64,000 nt of DNA from Hetaerina americana (GCA_022747635.1 JAKTNV010000006.1:66719590-66783589); one strand, 5' to 3'. Counted from the stretch's first letter, positions 47,496-58,378 are shown. Numbers and translations are program-made. Notes: generated from the letters alone by a model not told the origin.

Positions 47496-48639
47496 GAGAA
47501 AGCGACAAGGTAGCTGATGATCATTCCAAAAAAAGGACTTAGCCAGTAGTTTTGAAAAGTGGCAGAAACGCTGGGATAAGTGTATGAGGTCCCAAGGAGA
47601 ATGCTTCGAAGGGGACTTAGGTTTCCTTTTTCTAGGTCGGCTATTTTTCTCAAAATATTGTATAGCTGGATCCTTACCGGATCGACTTCGTACACCTTGA
47701 ATCCTAAGTTACGGTTGAAGTGCTGTAAATGGAATAGCCATCGTGTAAAGGCGAAACTGAGGGCTGGGAATATAAAAAATAAACCGGAATACGGGAGGTG
47801 AATCCGGAATATTCGAAAAGGAAACCAGTTTACTTGAGTTAATTTCGATCATTTCGTGGAATTAACGAGAACTATTTCAATAATTTATTTTGACGTGTGA
47901 GAAAGATTGTTACTCACGAAACACTTTTATGCATTATTAATCTCATGAGAAAGTCGTGAAACTGCAACAATGAGAGACTAATATCCGCTTATGGAATTTT
48001 AATTTCAATCATAAATATACAATTCTTCCTTGGTAATTGCAATCATCATCCGTAAAAATCCATTTTATGACTCCTTTAACTTTATTCTGCCTTTATATTG
48101 TTAACGAAGCTATTATTGCACTTAATAACCATATTAACACAATTTCACTGCAAATATAGTTCCGTGGCTTCAGAATATTAATGTAAAACATTTATTACAT
48201 CGGTGTCCTGAGATGTTTGCGTCAAGATTCATAATTTAATTTCATTAGAATTACCATGATGAAAGGTTGCCAATCTGTACCGCATCGTGGTTTTTATCGG
48301 CCATAAAATGACAATTGCATATAGTTGAGGGAAAAATAAATACTTATATGTTTACAGACCCGATTCAGCAGAAAATGGTCTTCGGATGGGTTAATTGGCT
48401 GGTGTGTGAGCTTGATTCCTGAACGTCGTATAATCTTCCGTACATACAATTATCCGAATATTTGAGGCGTTCAGGGGTCACGGGGAGAACGCGTCAAGTG
48501 GAGCTCGGTGTACAGGACGTGGAGTTTAATTGCTCCACTCTCGGGTTAAGTACTTTCTACGGTTGCGGGAGTAGCTGTTAGTTATACTTCCATTACAATA
48601 AGAGTTGGAAATAATGCACGTAGCTACCTAGTGAAAATA
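47496..48639. other. No recognisable feature
   Basis: Open frames at 47426-47695 (-) and 47580-47801 (+) overlap and are unrecognised. AT-rich remainder. Confidence 0.4.
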
Positions 48640-48770
48640 TTTTCTGATTCCCTGCCTTTCGTGGGAAAAATGGCATTTTAAATTTGTCGGTTCTACAATT
48701 TCTCTCGCTAATTTGTTTTTAGTATTAATGTCATGATCTCTCCTACCGCATTTAGTGTAAACGGGTTAAA
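48640..48770 (-). pseudogene. Jockey-like LINE 3' stub J4
   Basis: Minus strand contains 'aaatttaaaatgccattttt', 'cccacgaaagg' (NKFKMPFFPRK), equivalent to the TDRYKYSLFPRT stretch of J1, preceded by 'cggtaggagagatcatga' shared with J3. Frame-broken and very short. Confidence 0.55.
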
Positions 48771-50664
48771 AATGTAATTTAGTTTTCAAATACCTTAAAA
48801 AAGACGCCCGCTTTCAATTTATGTATTTTGTCTCTAATTTAGCCGTCGGTCAGTGATTCCGAAACTAGCCCCTCTGATAATCCAATCAGGCTGTCATCGT
48901 ACTATATATAACTCGAAACCGCCCACGTAAATGTATACCATTGTTCACAAATGATACCAGCTGTCAGTAGCCTCTTTCAATGGCTCCTCACGTCACAAAT
49001 TTCACCTTTTTATACTAGCAGTGATAATTTTTAATTATTGTTAATTCCTTTCCCTGTCGATATACAATTTTTAGTGCGTAAGAAATCTGAGAAAGAAGTT
49101 TGATGTTATGATGAGAGATTCTGCGTGCATACTGCAGCAACGTGAAGAGTTTTTTTTCGGGTACTTAGAATCAATTAATATAGGATATGAGATTTATAGT
49201 GTGCATGTCATACAGTGACTTCACCTCCATTAATCCATTGAAAGTTTTTATTCTTAGTTTCTTAATACATAAATATCACCTTTGTAAAAGAAAGGTCTTG
49301 AGCAATAACCTCTGGCGTGTTACTAATCATGAGTTTTACTCCATTCTTAGAAATATTGTGTCCAATCAATCTCCATATGGACATCGTAATAAGTGGTAAA
49401 ACTCTCTCTTCTGAGTTTTGGCCAAACCAAAGCGTGGGGTTATGATGTCGCCTTTTCACTTTAGTCTCCTAACATAAAGCATATTTTCTTAAGTGATTTG
49501 GCTACGTCCAAGTGCTAATTTTTTTATTCAATAGTCTTCCACACGCATTACGTTTTCATTTCACAGCTAGTTCACCCCTTCTACTGACTTCAGGTCTATT
49601 CTCGGTTGCTGATATTGGAATAATGAAGCCGGTTTAAATGAATTGTATTTGCTCTATCACAGACTTCTTTTAGATCGCATACACCTACGACACCTATCTT
49701 AGAGCTCATTGACGTTGACTGAGTCATAAAATACAGTAGTAATGGTTTTGGCAGGTATCACGTACGCGTGAAGTGCTTGAAGTAGGTGAAGGCGATTGAC
49801 GTATACGTTATACATATATACGTAAGCCGGTACGTCACAGCTTGAAAATTCAAAGCCTTTATAAGGGAAAATTCAAACTTTAGGCAGATTCATAATACAT
49901 ACGGGAGCGGTTGGTCATCGCTTCCACGAAGCAGCCGTATTACAATTGGGTCGTTAGTTAGGACGGAGTTCGGTTTTTGGATTTACGTCTTGACGCATTC
50001 AGAATACTTTTTACCCAAACCCCTCCCTCGTTGTTCAAAGGACACTAATACTTGAGTGAAAAAGGTCATAATACTATTACGAAATTGGAAATTGAATTTT
50101 CCCCTTACTCATTTGAATACAATGCTTTCGCCAAAGTGGTGTCGTTTTTGACGATACATTTCCTGCTTTGCCCATTCCGCTCACGTCACTTTTAAAATAT
50201 ACTCGTTGGGTCGAACAAGGTTTGCCCTTCTGTTCAATTAAGGACAACAGAAGTTTTTCACTGTATCCTTCTGCGTAGTTCTTTCATTGTTTAAAAGTGC
50301 CCTTGAGCTGAGGAACACTGTTCGCTCATTGCTGCGCGATTTGTCTTTATCATTCCATCCATAGACACAAATTTAGAAAGAAAATCATGATATTTAGTCT
50401 TTTTATTATGGCGTAAACGAACTGGTAACCACAGGGACGGTTTTAAAGTTATTGTCACTCTAGGCGAAGGGATTTTATCCACGAATGACGAGGACATTGT
50501 AATGCAGTTTCGGTAAAGTTCTAAATAATTTCAATTATTTTAAATATAAGAAAAATATTGCCCATGCAAAAGACTACGATTCCTTCTTCGGTATTATGTC
50601 ATTCAAATATCCGCGGCGCCTCGATCTCCTCAATGTGAAGCCATCCCTGGAAAGCACTTTGGGG
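48771..50664. other. No recognisable feature
   Basis: Short frames only (70 codons or fewer). No repeats recognised by eye. Confidence 0.45.
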
Positions 50665-51395
50665 TAAATATAAAAAGAATGTAGAGGCATTAACTGGATT
50701 GACAAGGAACGATTATTACCAGGCTGTAGAGAAAATCATGGACGAGGGAAAAGAGATAAGTGCTATCGAGGAGAAATGGAAATATATCAAAAAATGGATA
50801 TCGAAAACCGCAAATGAAACTATATGAACCGTTAATGAGAAAAGGGCAAGGAAACCATGGATCACAAATGAGATGATTAGATAGATAGATGAGAGAAGAA
50901 AATCAAAGAATGTAAGCACAGAGTTAGGCAAAAGGAAGTGCAAAGAGTTGAATAATAAATTGAGACGGGTAATAAATAAAGCAAAAGAAGCTAGGTGAAG
51001 ATGCAGTGCGAGGATATGGAAAGTTTGCAGAGGAAGGGTGAAATATGTTTGTTAGAGTGAATCGGAAAAGCTAATGAATATATTGTAGAAAATAGGAATG
51101 GAATGGGGGGACAGGAGGCTAATCTGCAACCTGTACATGTCTCAGTCTGCGCAGGTGCGAGTGGGGGACGGAAAGTCCGGATGGGCAGTGTGGGGAAGAG
51201 GTGTAAGGCAGGGTTTTGCATTTTCACCGTTGCTGTTCAACCTGTATGTAGAGGAAATGATTGAAGAGGCATGGGAAGAGCTGGAGGTAGGAATGAAAGT
51301 GGGCGGGGAATCCGTAAAATCAGTTAGGTTTGCTGATGACCAAACTAATTTGTCAGTCAGCCAAGGGGTTGCAAGCATTGCTGAAAGAATTTAAA
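50665..51395 (+). pseudogene. RTE-like LINE copy h, internal deletion derivative
   Basis: Plus strand. Covers the inter-domain linker from the counterpart of 55960 ('gtagaggcattaactggattg', 'gtagagaaaatcatggacga', 'gcaaggaaaccatggatcac'). Then it jumps, after 'agaggaagggtgaaat' (51040), about 0.65 kb of reference sequence to 'aatatattgtagaaaatagg'. It then includes motif B region 'GRGVRQGFAFSPLLFNLYVE' (the GC of QGCP lost) and 'SVRFADDQTNLSV', retaining the FADD catalytic pair. It stops abruptly at 51392 after 'gcaagcattgctgaaagaatt', so the thumb and C terminus are absent. No 3' motif. Confidence 0.8.
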
Positions 51396-53500
51396 AGTAT
51401 CTCTTACGCACTACTTACGAAAAGTATCTCAAATTTGACGGTATGAGTGAATGTAACCTACAACTTTATTTCATATACGCCCACGTCAGAAGGAAATATA
51501 TTTAGCCTGACTTTTTTGCGATTCATACTCTTGCTACAAGTTCACTTCGCCCGATTTCACCTGTAACAGCCTATCCGGATCGTAACCCATGAATTAATGA
51601 GGCATTCTAGCGTACTTATGTTCCGAGCTTTATCCGAGAAAGAAATGTTTGATGCATTCAATGGACTGTTAAGAGTATTTCCGACGGGTTATTTATAATG
51701 TATAAGATTGCGTGCTGACCGTGACTCGTAGCGTTTACGTAATATTCGATTCTGTTTATTTTGTTGTCATTACACTCCCCTAACTCCCTCATAAAGTCTA
51801 TTTTGTCATTGTGGAAATAAAAAATAACGAGGTATAATACAACCAATGAGGGAAATATATGTTTAGGGAAGGCGTGTTAAAAAGGCGTCATCAACTTGAT
51901 GTACCACTATTGCTATTGTTAAAATCCTGAAGGTTACTGCTATGACACAGTTATTCTTTATCGTTGGTGTCAAGGGCTGTAGGAAGGGAATTCAGACCGC
52001 AGGATGTATCGCAAAATCGTTCCCCCGGCCCCTCTGTCCGAGGAGTGGCCGACGACGACCAACGACAGTTCCGCCGTCAATAAGGAGCGCTCTCGTTTCG
52101 ATGCCACCCACTTCTTCGCGGCCGCCACTCGATCTTCTTTTGTTTACTGCTCACCTTCACGCAGAAACGAGACTGTAGGTTGACTTAAACAAAGGAAGAT
52201 GAGCGCCTGCGTCACGCGGATTAGTTCCCCTGATCTCAATGAGTCATGAGATGAGCAGCTAGGAAGCCCCTGACGTCCGTTTCAGCGAATCGGTTTTACT
52301 GATTCTCACTCGCTCCAATATCGTTGCTGAGACTTGTGCACTCAATTCACGTCGGTATACACGTCTGTGTGTAAGTCATTAGACGTGAACGGATCGACTG
52401 ACAATTCTATTGTACACGCGTGAAAATTGTTCGGTTATGGGAGAGAATTAGTATTCAGCGAAGTTATTAAGATCATTTCTTGAGAGGCATAAAAGATAAT
52501 TACGAGGCCGCTTGAGTACAGTTGTACAAAGCCTAGTAAATGAAAGTAGTGACCTTGTTTGGGAAAATATTATGAACTCTTTTCTACTGTTTATGGGGAA
52601 AGATATTTTCAAGAATAGAGAGCGTATATTAAAATTAACGATCGATGCTTGTGGTGCGCTTAAGACTGTCCTTCTGATTTCCTTTATTGGTGTATAATTC
52701 CAACTTTTCTTGTTTACTTTATGGGAAAAATATACAAGAGAAAATTATTTGCAGCATAATACGTTAGCACAAAGTTTTTAAGCGAAAGGGTCGTTTCCGA
52801 TTGACATTCGTTGATTTCAAACACCTATTTTCGAAACGAACATCATTAAGTATTTACTGAAATTCTATTGCCAGGTATGATAAAAGAATGGTGGATACAG
52901 TTAAATTATGGCTGGCCCAAACGACTTCTGGGAAATGTATAATTTAAAGAGAGAAAAAAGATAACCATGATTGATTGGAAAGGTTGAATTTTATAGCTGT
53001 TCTTCGGCGAACGTTTTACCTGTATGTCATTTTGATCGCGTTGTATGTTCTGGGATGCTTAATGCCTATATCTATCAAAAAATATCGATGTTTAGTGGAG
53101 TTGCCAATGTCATAGGTTGCCAACGTAGGGCTATATTGTTAGTAGCCACAAATATTCCGCATGAACAAGTTCATTAGTGCGGCACGTGAAGTTTATCAGG
53201 TAAACGTTTAGGCTAGCATTTATTGCTATAGGCTCGAATGCGTTATTCAGTTAAGTGATTTAAGTCTCCTTACGTGTACTCGAATTTCCATTAAACGAAA
53301 GAGGTATTAAAATGTTTAGGAAGTTATATATTGTATATTATGCACCTATATAGGTTAAATATTTTCTGAGCTGGTAAATTTTATGTATCCTACTTTTATG
53401 TCAGTTCCTGTCGGAAGAGGAAGGTGATCTTGCCACCGAAAATTTGGCAATACTTGTGTCCTTTTTTCGTTTTTCTAAACGGCTTCTCACTCCTTCGATT
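51396..53500. other. No recognisable gene; GC-rich patch at 52020-52165
   Basis: 52020-52165 is CpG-rich ('cgaggagtggccgacgacga', 'cttcgcggccgccactcg') inside AT-rich surroundings. A 78-codon frame crosses it. No promoter motif set or domain recognised. Confidence 0.35.
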
Positions 53501-53505
53501 GAATT

Positions 53506-53580
53506 GCACACACACACATACATACATATATACACACACGCACATATATATATATACATTTATATATAAACCATAAACAC
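53506..53580. repeat. (CA)n/(TA)n compound microsatellite
   Basis: Runs of cacaca, catacata and tatata in sequence. It borders the 3' end of SINE B copy 2. Confidence 0.9.
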
Positions 53581-53644
53581 AGTAATCAACCAGAAGGTCG
53601 GTTTAGAAGGTGATGGTAGAGTTCACCCAGTATTAAGCCCTATA

Positions 53645-53848
53645 CGGCATGTGAAATTCACACATCAAGGTAGGGGGGCCAGTTCCTTTCCCTGAGCCGG
53701 TTATGGTTTCCCAGGAAGAGCTGGTACCCGAAAAATCATTTTAGCTTGGGTGGAGCTGCAGGTGCCCAGAGAGCCTTGCCCGGGAATTGAACCCGGGACC
53801 CTCCGGTCAGCAGTCCAACGCTCTACCTACTGGACAACCGCGACCCAC
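53645..53848 (-). mobile_element. tRNA-derived SINE B, copy 2
   Basis: Best-preserved copy. On the minus strand the head has A box 'agtaggtagagcgttgg' and B box GGTTCAATTCC within the perfect T-arm 'cccgggttcaattcccggg' (53780-53798). The body runs through 'gatttttcgggtacc', 'cttcctgggaaaccat', 'aggaactggccccc' and ends in 'gatgtgtgaatttcacatgc'. T-arm pairing and both boxes are intact, so Pol III transcription is plausible. The anticodon arm is irregular and there is no CCA-ready acceptor stem. Confidence 0.8.
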
Positions 53849-53877
53849 ATTTTGTATATGTATATATATATATATAC

Positions 53878-54631
53878 ACGAGGGTCATCCGGAAAGTAGT
53901 ACCCGTTCGTGAAATAAAGACACAAAAGTAAATATTAACAAACATAAAAAATTTTATTTGAAAGAGGATACTTTAAACTACTTCTCAACATAATCTCCAA
54001 GCAAATTAAGGCATTTGTCATAACGTGTGACAAGTTTCTGTATTCCTGCTGCATAGTCCTTCGCCGCCAGCTCATTGAGATACGCGAGGGACCCATCTTG
54101 CACAAATTTTTGCATAATGCAGATGGTGTTTAACAATTTCATGAACAATTGTTCGAGAAACATTGGGAAAATGCTCACAGATGTCATCAATTGTGACGCG
54201 CCGATCGTTCCTCACGAATTCGTCAACTGAGCTCACCAGTTGGTCTGTAATGACAGACGGTCTCCCCGAACGCTCATCGTCGTGTGTGTTCCCCCTCCCC
54301 ATGTTGAAGTTGCGACACCACCGCCGAACAGACGACTCGTCCATTACATTGTCTCCATTCACCTCCTTTAATTGGCGATGAATATCACATGGGCGAACGT
54401 TTCTTGCATTGAGGAATTTAATCACTGCCCTCACTTCACAACTGGCGGCGTTCTCAATTTTTTTAAACATTGTAAACAATCACAGAAACAACACAGGCAA
54501 TGCTAGCGTCACGCAACTTGGCTCAGAGAAGGCAGACAAGCCACTGAAGCTATCTGACCTCGTCCAGCGGCTACTCGCGTCGTCAGCACTTCATGCGGCA
54601 CGAACGGGTACTACTTTCCGGATGACCCTCG

Positions 54632-54632
<1 letters not shown>
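53878..54632 (-). mobile_element. Internally deleted mariner element with perfect 34-bp TIRs
   Basis: Terminal inverted repeats 53878-53911 and 54599-54632 are identical over 34 bp and begin 'acgagggtcatccgg'. Total length 755 bp is roughly 60% of a typical 1.3-kb mariner. Both ends lie in TA-rich sequence, and the right end is followed by TA as expected for the family. The left junction is TACA, so the target duplication is blurred by the microsatellite. Intact termini could be mobilised by a transposase supplied elsewhere. Confidence 0.9.
53978..54479 (-). pseudogene. mariner transposase, catalytic core deleted
   Basis: The N-terminal 125 or so codons (54479 down to about 54090) keep both helix-turn-helix parts: 'CEVRAVIKFLNARNVRPCDI' with 'SSVRRWCRNFNMGR' and the linker 'DERSGRPSVITD', then 'RRVTIDDICEHFPNVSRTIV'. 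After 'HYAKICARWVP' the product ends. In another frame the sequence continues directly as the family's C-terminal end, 'LNELAAKDYAAGIQKLVTRY' to 'DKCLNLLGDYVEK' (stop 53978). The whole D,D34D catalytic region is missing. About 20 bases at the junction (54092-54112) are readable in both parent frames, consistent with deletion at a short homology. Confidence 0.9.

Positions 54633-54634
<2 letters not shown>

Positions 54635-54716
<82 letters not shown>
54635..54716. repeat. (TA)n microsatellite, left of the LINE
   Basis: About 41 uninterrupted TA units. The RTE-like LINE starts immediately at 54717, and TA repeats resume immediately after its poly(A) tail, so the LINE is inserted in a TA tract. 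Confidence 0.95.
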
Positions 54717-54720
<4 letters not shown>

Positions 54721-57700
54721 CCCCGGACTACAACCTTGACGTGGTGGAAGGGCTTGTGCGTTCCGATGACCCCTAGAGCTGTGCTGGCGGGAGTAATAAT
54801 GATTGCTCCCGGTAGGGTCACCCATGCCAGATAGGTCGAAGGTTAGGAGCCAGACGAAAGGTAGTCCACGCAGCGTCTGTTCCTCAGTGAGGCGGCTGCA
54901 ATGGCGTCTCACCCCAGTGGGGCGGCCAGTAAGTGATGGTGTCACGTTAAAAACACTATTGAGGAAGGCAACGGGAAACCACCTCAATTATCATTCCCTA
55001 GAAAAATATTATGGACAATAGAGATATTTTGAGTCCTGGCAACCACGGGGCTCGGCCCAATCGGCCGTGTGTCGTGCCCGGCAGCGGGGGAGGCAAGGCT
55101 TCCGCGGTCGTCATCCCACGAAACCCTTGCAAGGGAAAACCAGCAGCAGCAGGACAGAAGACGCACAAAACGAAGACCAAATTAGTTAGAATAGGAACGT
55201 GGAATGTTAGGACAATGATGAGGACAGGAAAATTGGAGAATGTTAAGCGAGAGATGGAAAGGGGAAATATAGATATTTTAGGTCTATGCGAGGTGAGATG
55301 GAAAGATAGCGGGGATTACTGTAGTGATAAGTATAGAATAATATACAGCGGCGGGGACGAGAGCCAACGAGGGGTTGCCATTGTATTAAATGAAGAGGTA
55401 GGGAGAAGCGTAGTCAACATAGAGCAGGTAACGGATAGAATACTACTAGTGGAGATAAAAGCAGAACCGACGAACTTAGTTATTATTCAGGTATACATGC
55501 CACCGAGCAACCATAAGGAAGAAGAGGTCGATAGGATATACGATCAGTTAGAGGACATGATCGCGTGTGTTCCTGCAGGGCAACATTTGATAGTGATGGG
55601 GGATTGGAATGCGACGGTAGGCGAAGGAAGAGATGGTGATGAGGTGGGGGACTACGGTTTAGGCACGAGGAATGACCGCGGGGAGAAAGCAGTTGAGTTC
55701 TGCAGAAGACAGAAGTTAGTCATCACCAACACTTGGTTTAGACACCACAAAAGACGCAGGTATACATGGAAAATGCCAGGTGACTCAGGAAGATATCAGC
55801 TAGATTATATCCTGGTTAGACACAGGTTTAGGAATAGTGTGATAAATTCCCACAGCTTTCCGGGAGCGGATGCGGACTCAGACCACAATTTAGTTGTTAT
55901 GAAATGTAGCGTACGTTTCAAAAAGATAAGGCAGGGGCGGCGAGTTAGAAAATGGAATGTAGAAGCGTTAAATGGGTTGAAAAGGAAGGAATACAAACAG
56001 GCGGTAGAGAAAATCATGGAGGATGGTAAAGGGCTTAGTACTATCGAAGAAAAATGGGAAATGATCAAGAAGGGGTTGTCTAAAGCCGCAAAAGACACTA
56101 TTGGAACCGTTAACGCTAAAAGGACTAGGAAACCATGGATCACGGATGAGATGATTACAAAGATGGATGAGCGGAGAAAATGGAAGAATATGAATACAGA
56201 ATTAGGCAAAATGAAGTACAAAGAATTGAACAATAAATTGAGGCGGGCAACAAATAAAGCAAAAGAACCATGGTGGAAGACGCAGTGCGAGGATATGGAA
56301 AGTCTGCAGAGGAAGGGTGAAATCGGTGCGCTGTACAGCAAAGTTAAATCGTTATCGGGAAGTAAGAAAGGAAAAGCTATGCTAACATTTAGAGATAAGG
56401 CGGGTAAGGTAATAGTTGACGCAGGAAAGATCCAAGAGAGATGGAAGGAGTATATAGAAGAACTGTATGGTAAAGAACTCAGACCAACAAAGTTAGACAT
56501 TGAAAAAGAAAATGACGTAGAGGAGGACAGCTTAGGTCCAGGCATACTAGACCATGAGATAGAAAGGGCATTAAGGGAGATGAAACTAAATAAGGCCGTG
56601 GGGGTAGATAACATTCCCGTGGAACTTTTAAAATGCTTAGGAAAATGTGGGAGGAAGAGGCTATATGGGCTGATCCGTAGTATTTATGAGGAGGGAATCT
56701 GGCCGGAAGACTTTGTGAGATCAGTTTTAGTTCCTATTCCGAAAAAGGTAAAGGCCACGTCATGTGAGGACTATAGGACAATTAGTTTGATATCCCACGC
56801 AGCTAAAGTTGTTCTCAGGATCATAAACAAAAGGATAGAGAGTAGGGCAAATGATTACTTAGGGGATGATCAGTTTGGGTTTAGGAAGGGGAGAGGTACG
56901 CGTGATGCCATTGCAGTAATGAGATTATTAATCGAGAGGAATATAGAACACAACCAGGAGGTATTTGCCTGTTTCGTAGAGTTCGAAAAAGCGTTTGATA
57001 GGGTGAATTGGGAAAAACTAATGAGTATATTGCAGAAAATAGGAATAGATTGGAGGGAAAGGAGGCTAATCCGCAACCTGTACATGTCTCAGACTGCTCA
57101 GGTGCGGGTGGGAAACGGGGAGTCAGGATGGGCAGTGTTAGGAAGGGGTGTAAGGCAGGGTTGCCCATTATCACCGTTGCTGTTCAACCTGTATGCTGAG
57201 GAAATGATCAAAGAGGCATGGGAAGAACTCGAGGTAGGAATGAAAGTGGGCGGGGAATTCGTAAAATCAGTTAGGTTTGCTGATGACCAAGCCTTAGTTT
57301 GTCAGTCAGCCAAGGGGCTGCAAGCATTGCTGAGTGAATTGGAAATTCAGTGCGACAGGTATGGGATGAGAATCAATATTAATAAAACAAAGGTTATGCG
57401 ATTTTCTAGGAAGAAAAAGGCCAAGCTTAACATTAAAATAGGAGGGCAAAAACTAGAGCAGGTAGAGCAGTTTAAGTATCTCGGTAGTGTTTTGGACCAA
57501 CACGGTCAAAGTAGGAGGGACGTAAGGAGAAGAATTGCGCTAGGCAAAGAGGCTTTCACAAGGAGGAGGGAGTTGATGACGGGGACTCTGAGTAAGGATG
57601 TTAAGAAAAGACTCGTAAAAACTTTGATATGGAGTGTAGCTATGTACGGTGCGGAAACGTGGTCATTGAAGCAGGATGATAGACGTAGATTGGAGGCTTT

Positions 57701-58082
57701 TGAAATGTGGGTGTGGAGAAGAATGGAGAAGGTGAAATGGACAGAGAAGAAAACAAACAAGGAAGTACTTGGTATGGCGGGCGAAGGGAGGGGTTTGTTG
57801 GGAGAAATCCTGTGGAGGCAGGAAAAGTGGATGAAGGGGGTATTGACCGGCAGTGGGATGTTGAAGACTGTGATAGAGGGTAGAATGTTGGGCAAAAGAG
57901 GAAAGGGAAGGAACAGGATAGGGATGTTGGACGGGATGAAGGGAGGAAGAAAGTACTCAGAGATGAAGAGGGCCCTGATATAGAGTAGGATGATGGATTT
58001 TGTGTTTTGTAAGGAGTAATAAAATATTTGTTTGGTAGTTGTGTCCATCCAAAAACCTACCTTAAACGGTAGATTACCTTAA

Positions 58083-58100
<18 letters not shown>
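54717..58100 (+). mobile_element. Near-complete RTE-like non-LTR retrotransposon
   Basis: Length 3384 bp: a 294-base 5' UTR (54717-55010), a single ORF, a short 3' UTR with AATAAA at 58018-58023, the 3' terminal 'atccaaaaacctacc...ggtagattacc' motif, and a 20-base poly(A) (58081-58100). A single EN-RT ORF, short UTRs and the C-terminal ETW...FEMWVWRR block fit the RTE clade. Target duplications cannot be defined because both flanks are TA repeats. The family has at least eight other decayed copies in this window, whose 3' ends share the terminal motif. Confidence 0.9.
55011..57983 (+). CDS. RTE-like endonuclease-reverse transcriptase, 990 aa
   Basis: Uninterrupted ORF starting at the first ATG after an in-frame TAG (54999-55001), with A at -3 and G at +4. 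Residues 1-58 are basic and Gly/Pro-rich. Residues ~60-300 form an exonuclease-endonuclease-phosphatase fold endonuclease with N65 in GTWNVR, E94 in CEVRW, VYMPPS (161-166), GDWN (197-200), LDYIL (264-268) and SDH (290-292), so target nicking is predicted. The reverse transcriptase spans about 560-800: IPKK fingers, 'DQFGFRKGRGTRDAIAVM', motif A at 655-664, motif B GVRQGCPLSP (713-722), motif C FADD (756-759), then INKTKVMRFS and FKYLGSVLD. Residues ~870-990 hold YGAETWSLKQDD and FEMWVWRR. Motif A reads FVEFEKAFD: the catalytic Asp is Glu657 (GAG, 56979-56981), whereas decayed copies e1 and i keep Asp. The copy is therefore probably polymerase-defective despite its open frame. Confidence 0.9.
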   Translation: MDNRDILSPGNHGARPNRPCVVPGSGGGKASAVVIPRNPCKGKPAAAGQKTHKTKTKLVRIGTWNVRTMMRTGKLENVKREMERGNIDILGLCEVRWKDSGDYCSDKYRIIYSGGDESQRGVAIVLNEEVGRSVVNIEQVTDRILLVEIKAEPTNLVIIQVYMPPSNHKEEEVDRIYDQLEDMIACVPAGQHLIVMGDWNATVGEGRDGDEVGDYGLGTRNDRGEKAVEFCRRQKLVITNTWFRHHKRRRYTWKMPGDSGRYQLDYILVRHRFRNSVINSHSFPGADADSDHNLVVMKCSVRFKKIRQGRRVRKWNVEALNGLKRKEYKQAVEKIMEDGKGLSTIEEKWEMIKKGLSKAAKDTIGTVNAKRTRKPWITDEMITKMDERRKWKNMNTELGKMKYKELNNKLRRATNKAKEPWWKTQCEDMESLQRKGEIGALYSKVKSLSGSKKGKAMLTFRDKAGKVIVDAGKIQERWKEYIEELYGKELRPTKLDIEKENDVEEDSLGPGILDHEIERALREMKLNKAVGVDNIPVELLKCLGKCGRKRLYGLIRSIYEEGIWPEDFVRSVLVPIPKKVKATSCEDYRTISLISHAAKVVLRIINKRIESRANDYLGDDQFGFRKGRGTRDAIAVMRLLIERNIEHNQEVFACFVEFEKAFDRVNWEKLMSILQKIGIDWRERRLIRNLYMSQTAQVRVGNGESGWAVLGRGVRQGCPLSPLLFNLYAEEMIKEAWEELEVGMKVGGEFVKSVRFADDQALVCQSAKGLQALLSELEIQCDRYGMRININKTKVMRFSRKKKAKLNIKIGGQKLEQVEQFKYLGSVLDQHGQSRRDVRRRIALGKEAFTRRRELMTGTLSKDVKKRLVKTLIWSVAMYGAETWSLKQDDRRRLEAFEMWVWRRMEKVKWTEKKTNKEVLGMAGEGRGLLGEILWRQEKWMKGVLTGSGMLKTVIEGRMLGKRGKGRNRIGMLDGMKGGRKYSEMKRALI

Positions 58101-58131
<31 letters not shown>
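58101..58131. repeat. (TA)n microsatellite, right of the LINE
   Basis: About 15 TA units directly after the poly(A) tail, the continuation of the tract interrupted by the LINE. Confidence 0.9.
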
Positions 58132-58133
<2 letters not shown>

Positions 58134-58164
58134 TTATACATATCAATATATGTATATCATTATA

Positions 58165-58368
58165 TATGGGTCGCAGATGTCTAGGGGTAGGCCGTTGGAC
58201 TCCTGAAAGACCCTGATTCGATTCCTGAGCAAGCCTCCTTGGGTACCCTGAGTTCCAACCAAGCTTTGTGATTTTTCGGGTACCAGGTCTTCCTGGGAAA
58301 CCATAGCCGGCACAGGGAAATGGCCCCCCTACACTGATATGTGAATTTCACACACCGTTGGGTTATTT

Positions 58369-58370
<2 letters not shown>
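58165..58370 (+). mobile_element. tRNA-derived SINE B, copy 3
   Basis: Plus strand: 'gggtcgcagatgtctagggg' and 'taggccgttggactcctgaa' are the decayed tRNA head. The B box survives as GATTCGATTCC (58211-58221). The body is collinear with copy 2 ('gatttttcgggtaccaggtc', 'ttcctgggaaaccatagccg') and ends 'gtgaatttcacacaccgt'. TA repeats lie on both sides. Orientation is opposite to copy 2, so the two copies bracket the mariner and LINE. Confidence 0.8.

Positions 58371-58378
<8 letters not shown>

Noticed and set aside
53770..53848. Functional tRNA gene
   Set aside because: Good A and B boxes, but irregular anticodon stem, no proper acceptor stem, and a shared SINE body present in three copies.
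54717..54800. HDV-like self-cleaving ribozyme at the LINE 5' end, as reported for some RTE/R2-type elements
   Set aside because: By eye only a short CCCT/AGGG pairing at the expected place; the nested double pseudoknot could not be built, so no call without folding software.
54583..54987. ORFs with long (Ile-Tyr)n runs on both strands
   Set aside because: Translation of the (TA)n microsatellite plus LINE 5' UTR.
55805..56614. 269-codon minus-strand ORF
   Set aside because: Lies wholly antisense to the RTE EN-RT ORF; Ser/Leu/Phe-rich product is a shadow frame.
57506..58048. 180-codon minus-strand ORF
   Set aside because: Antisense shadow of the RTE C-terminal region.
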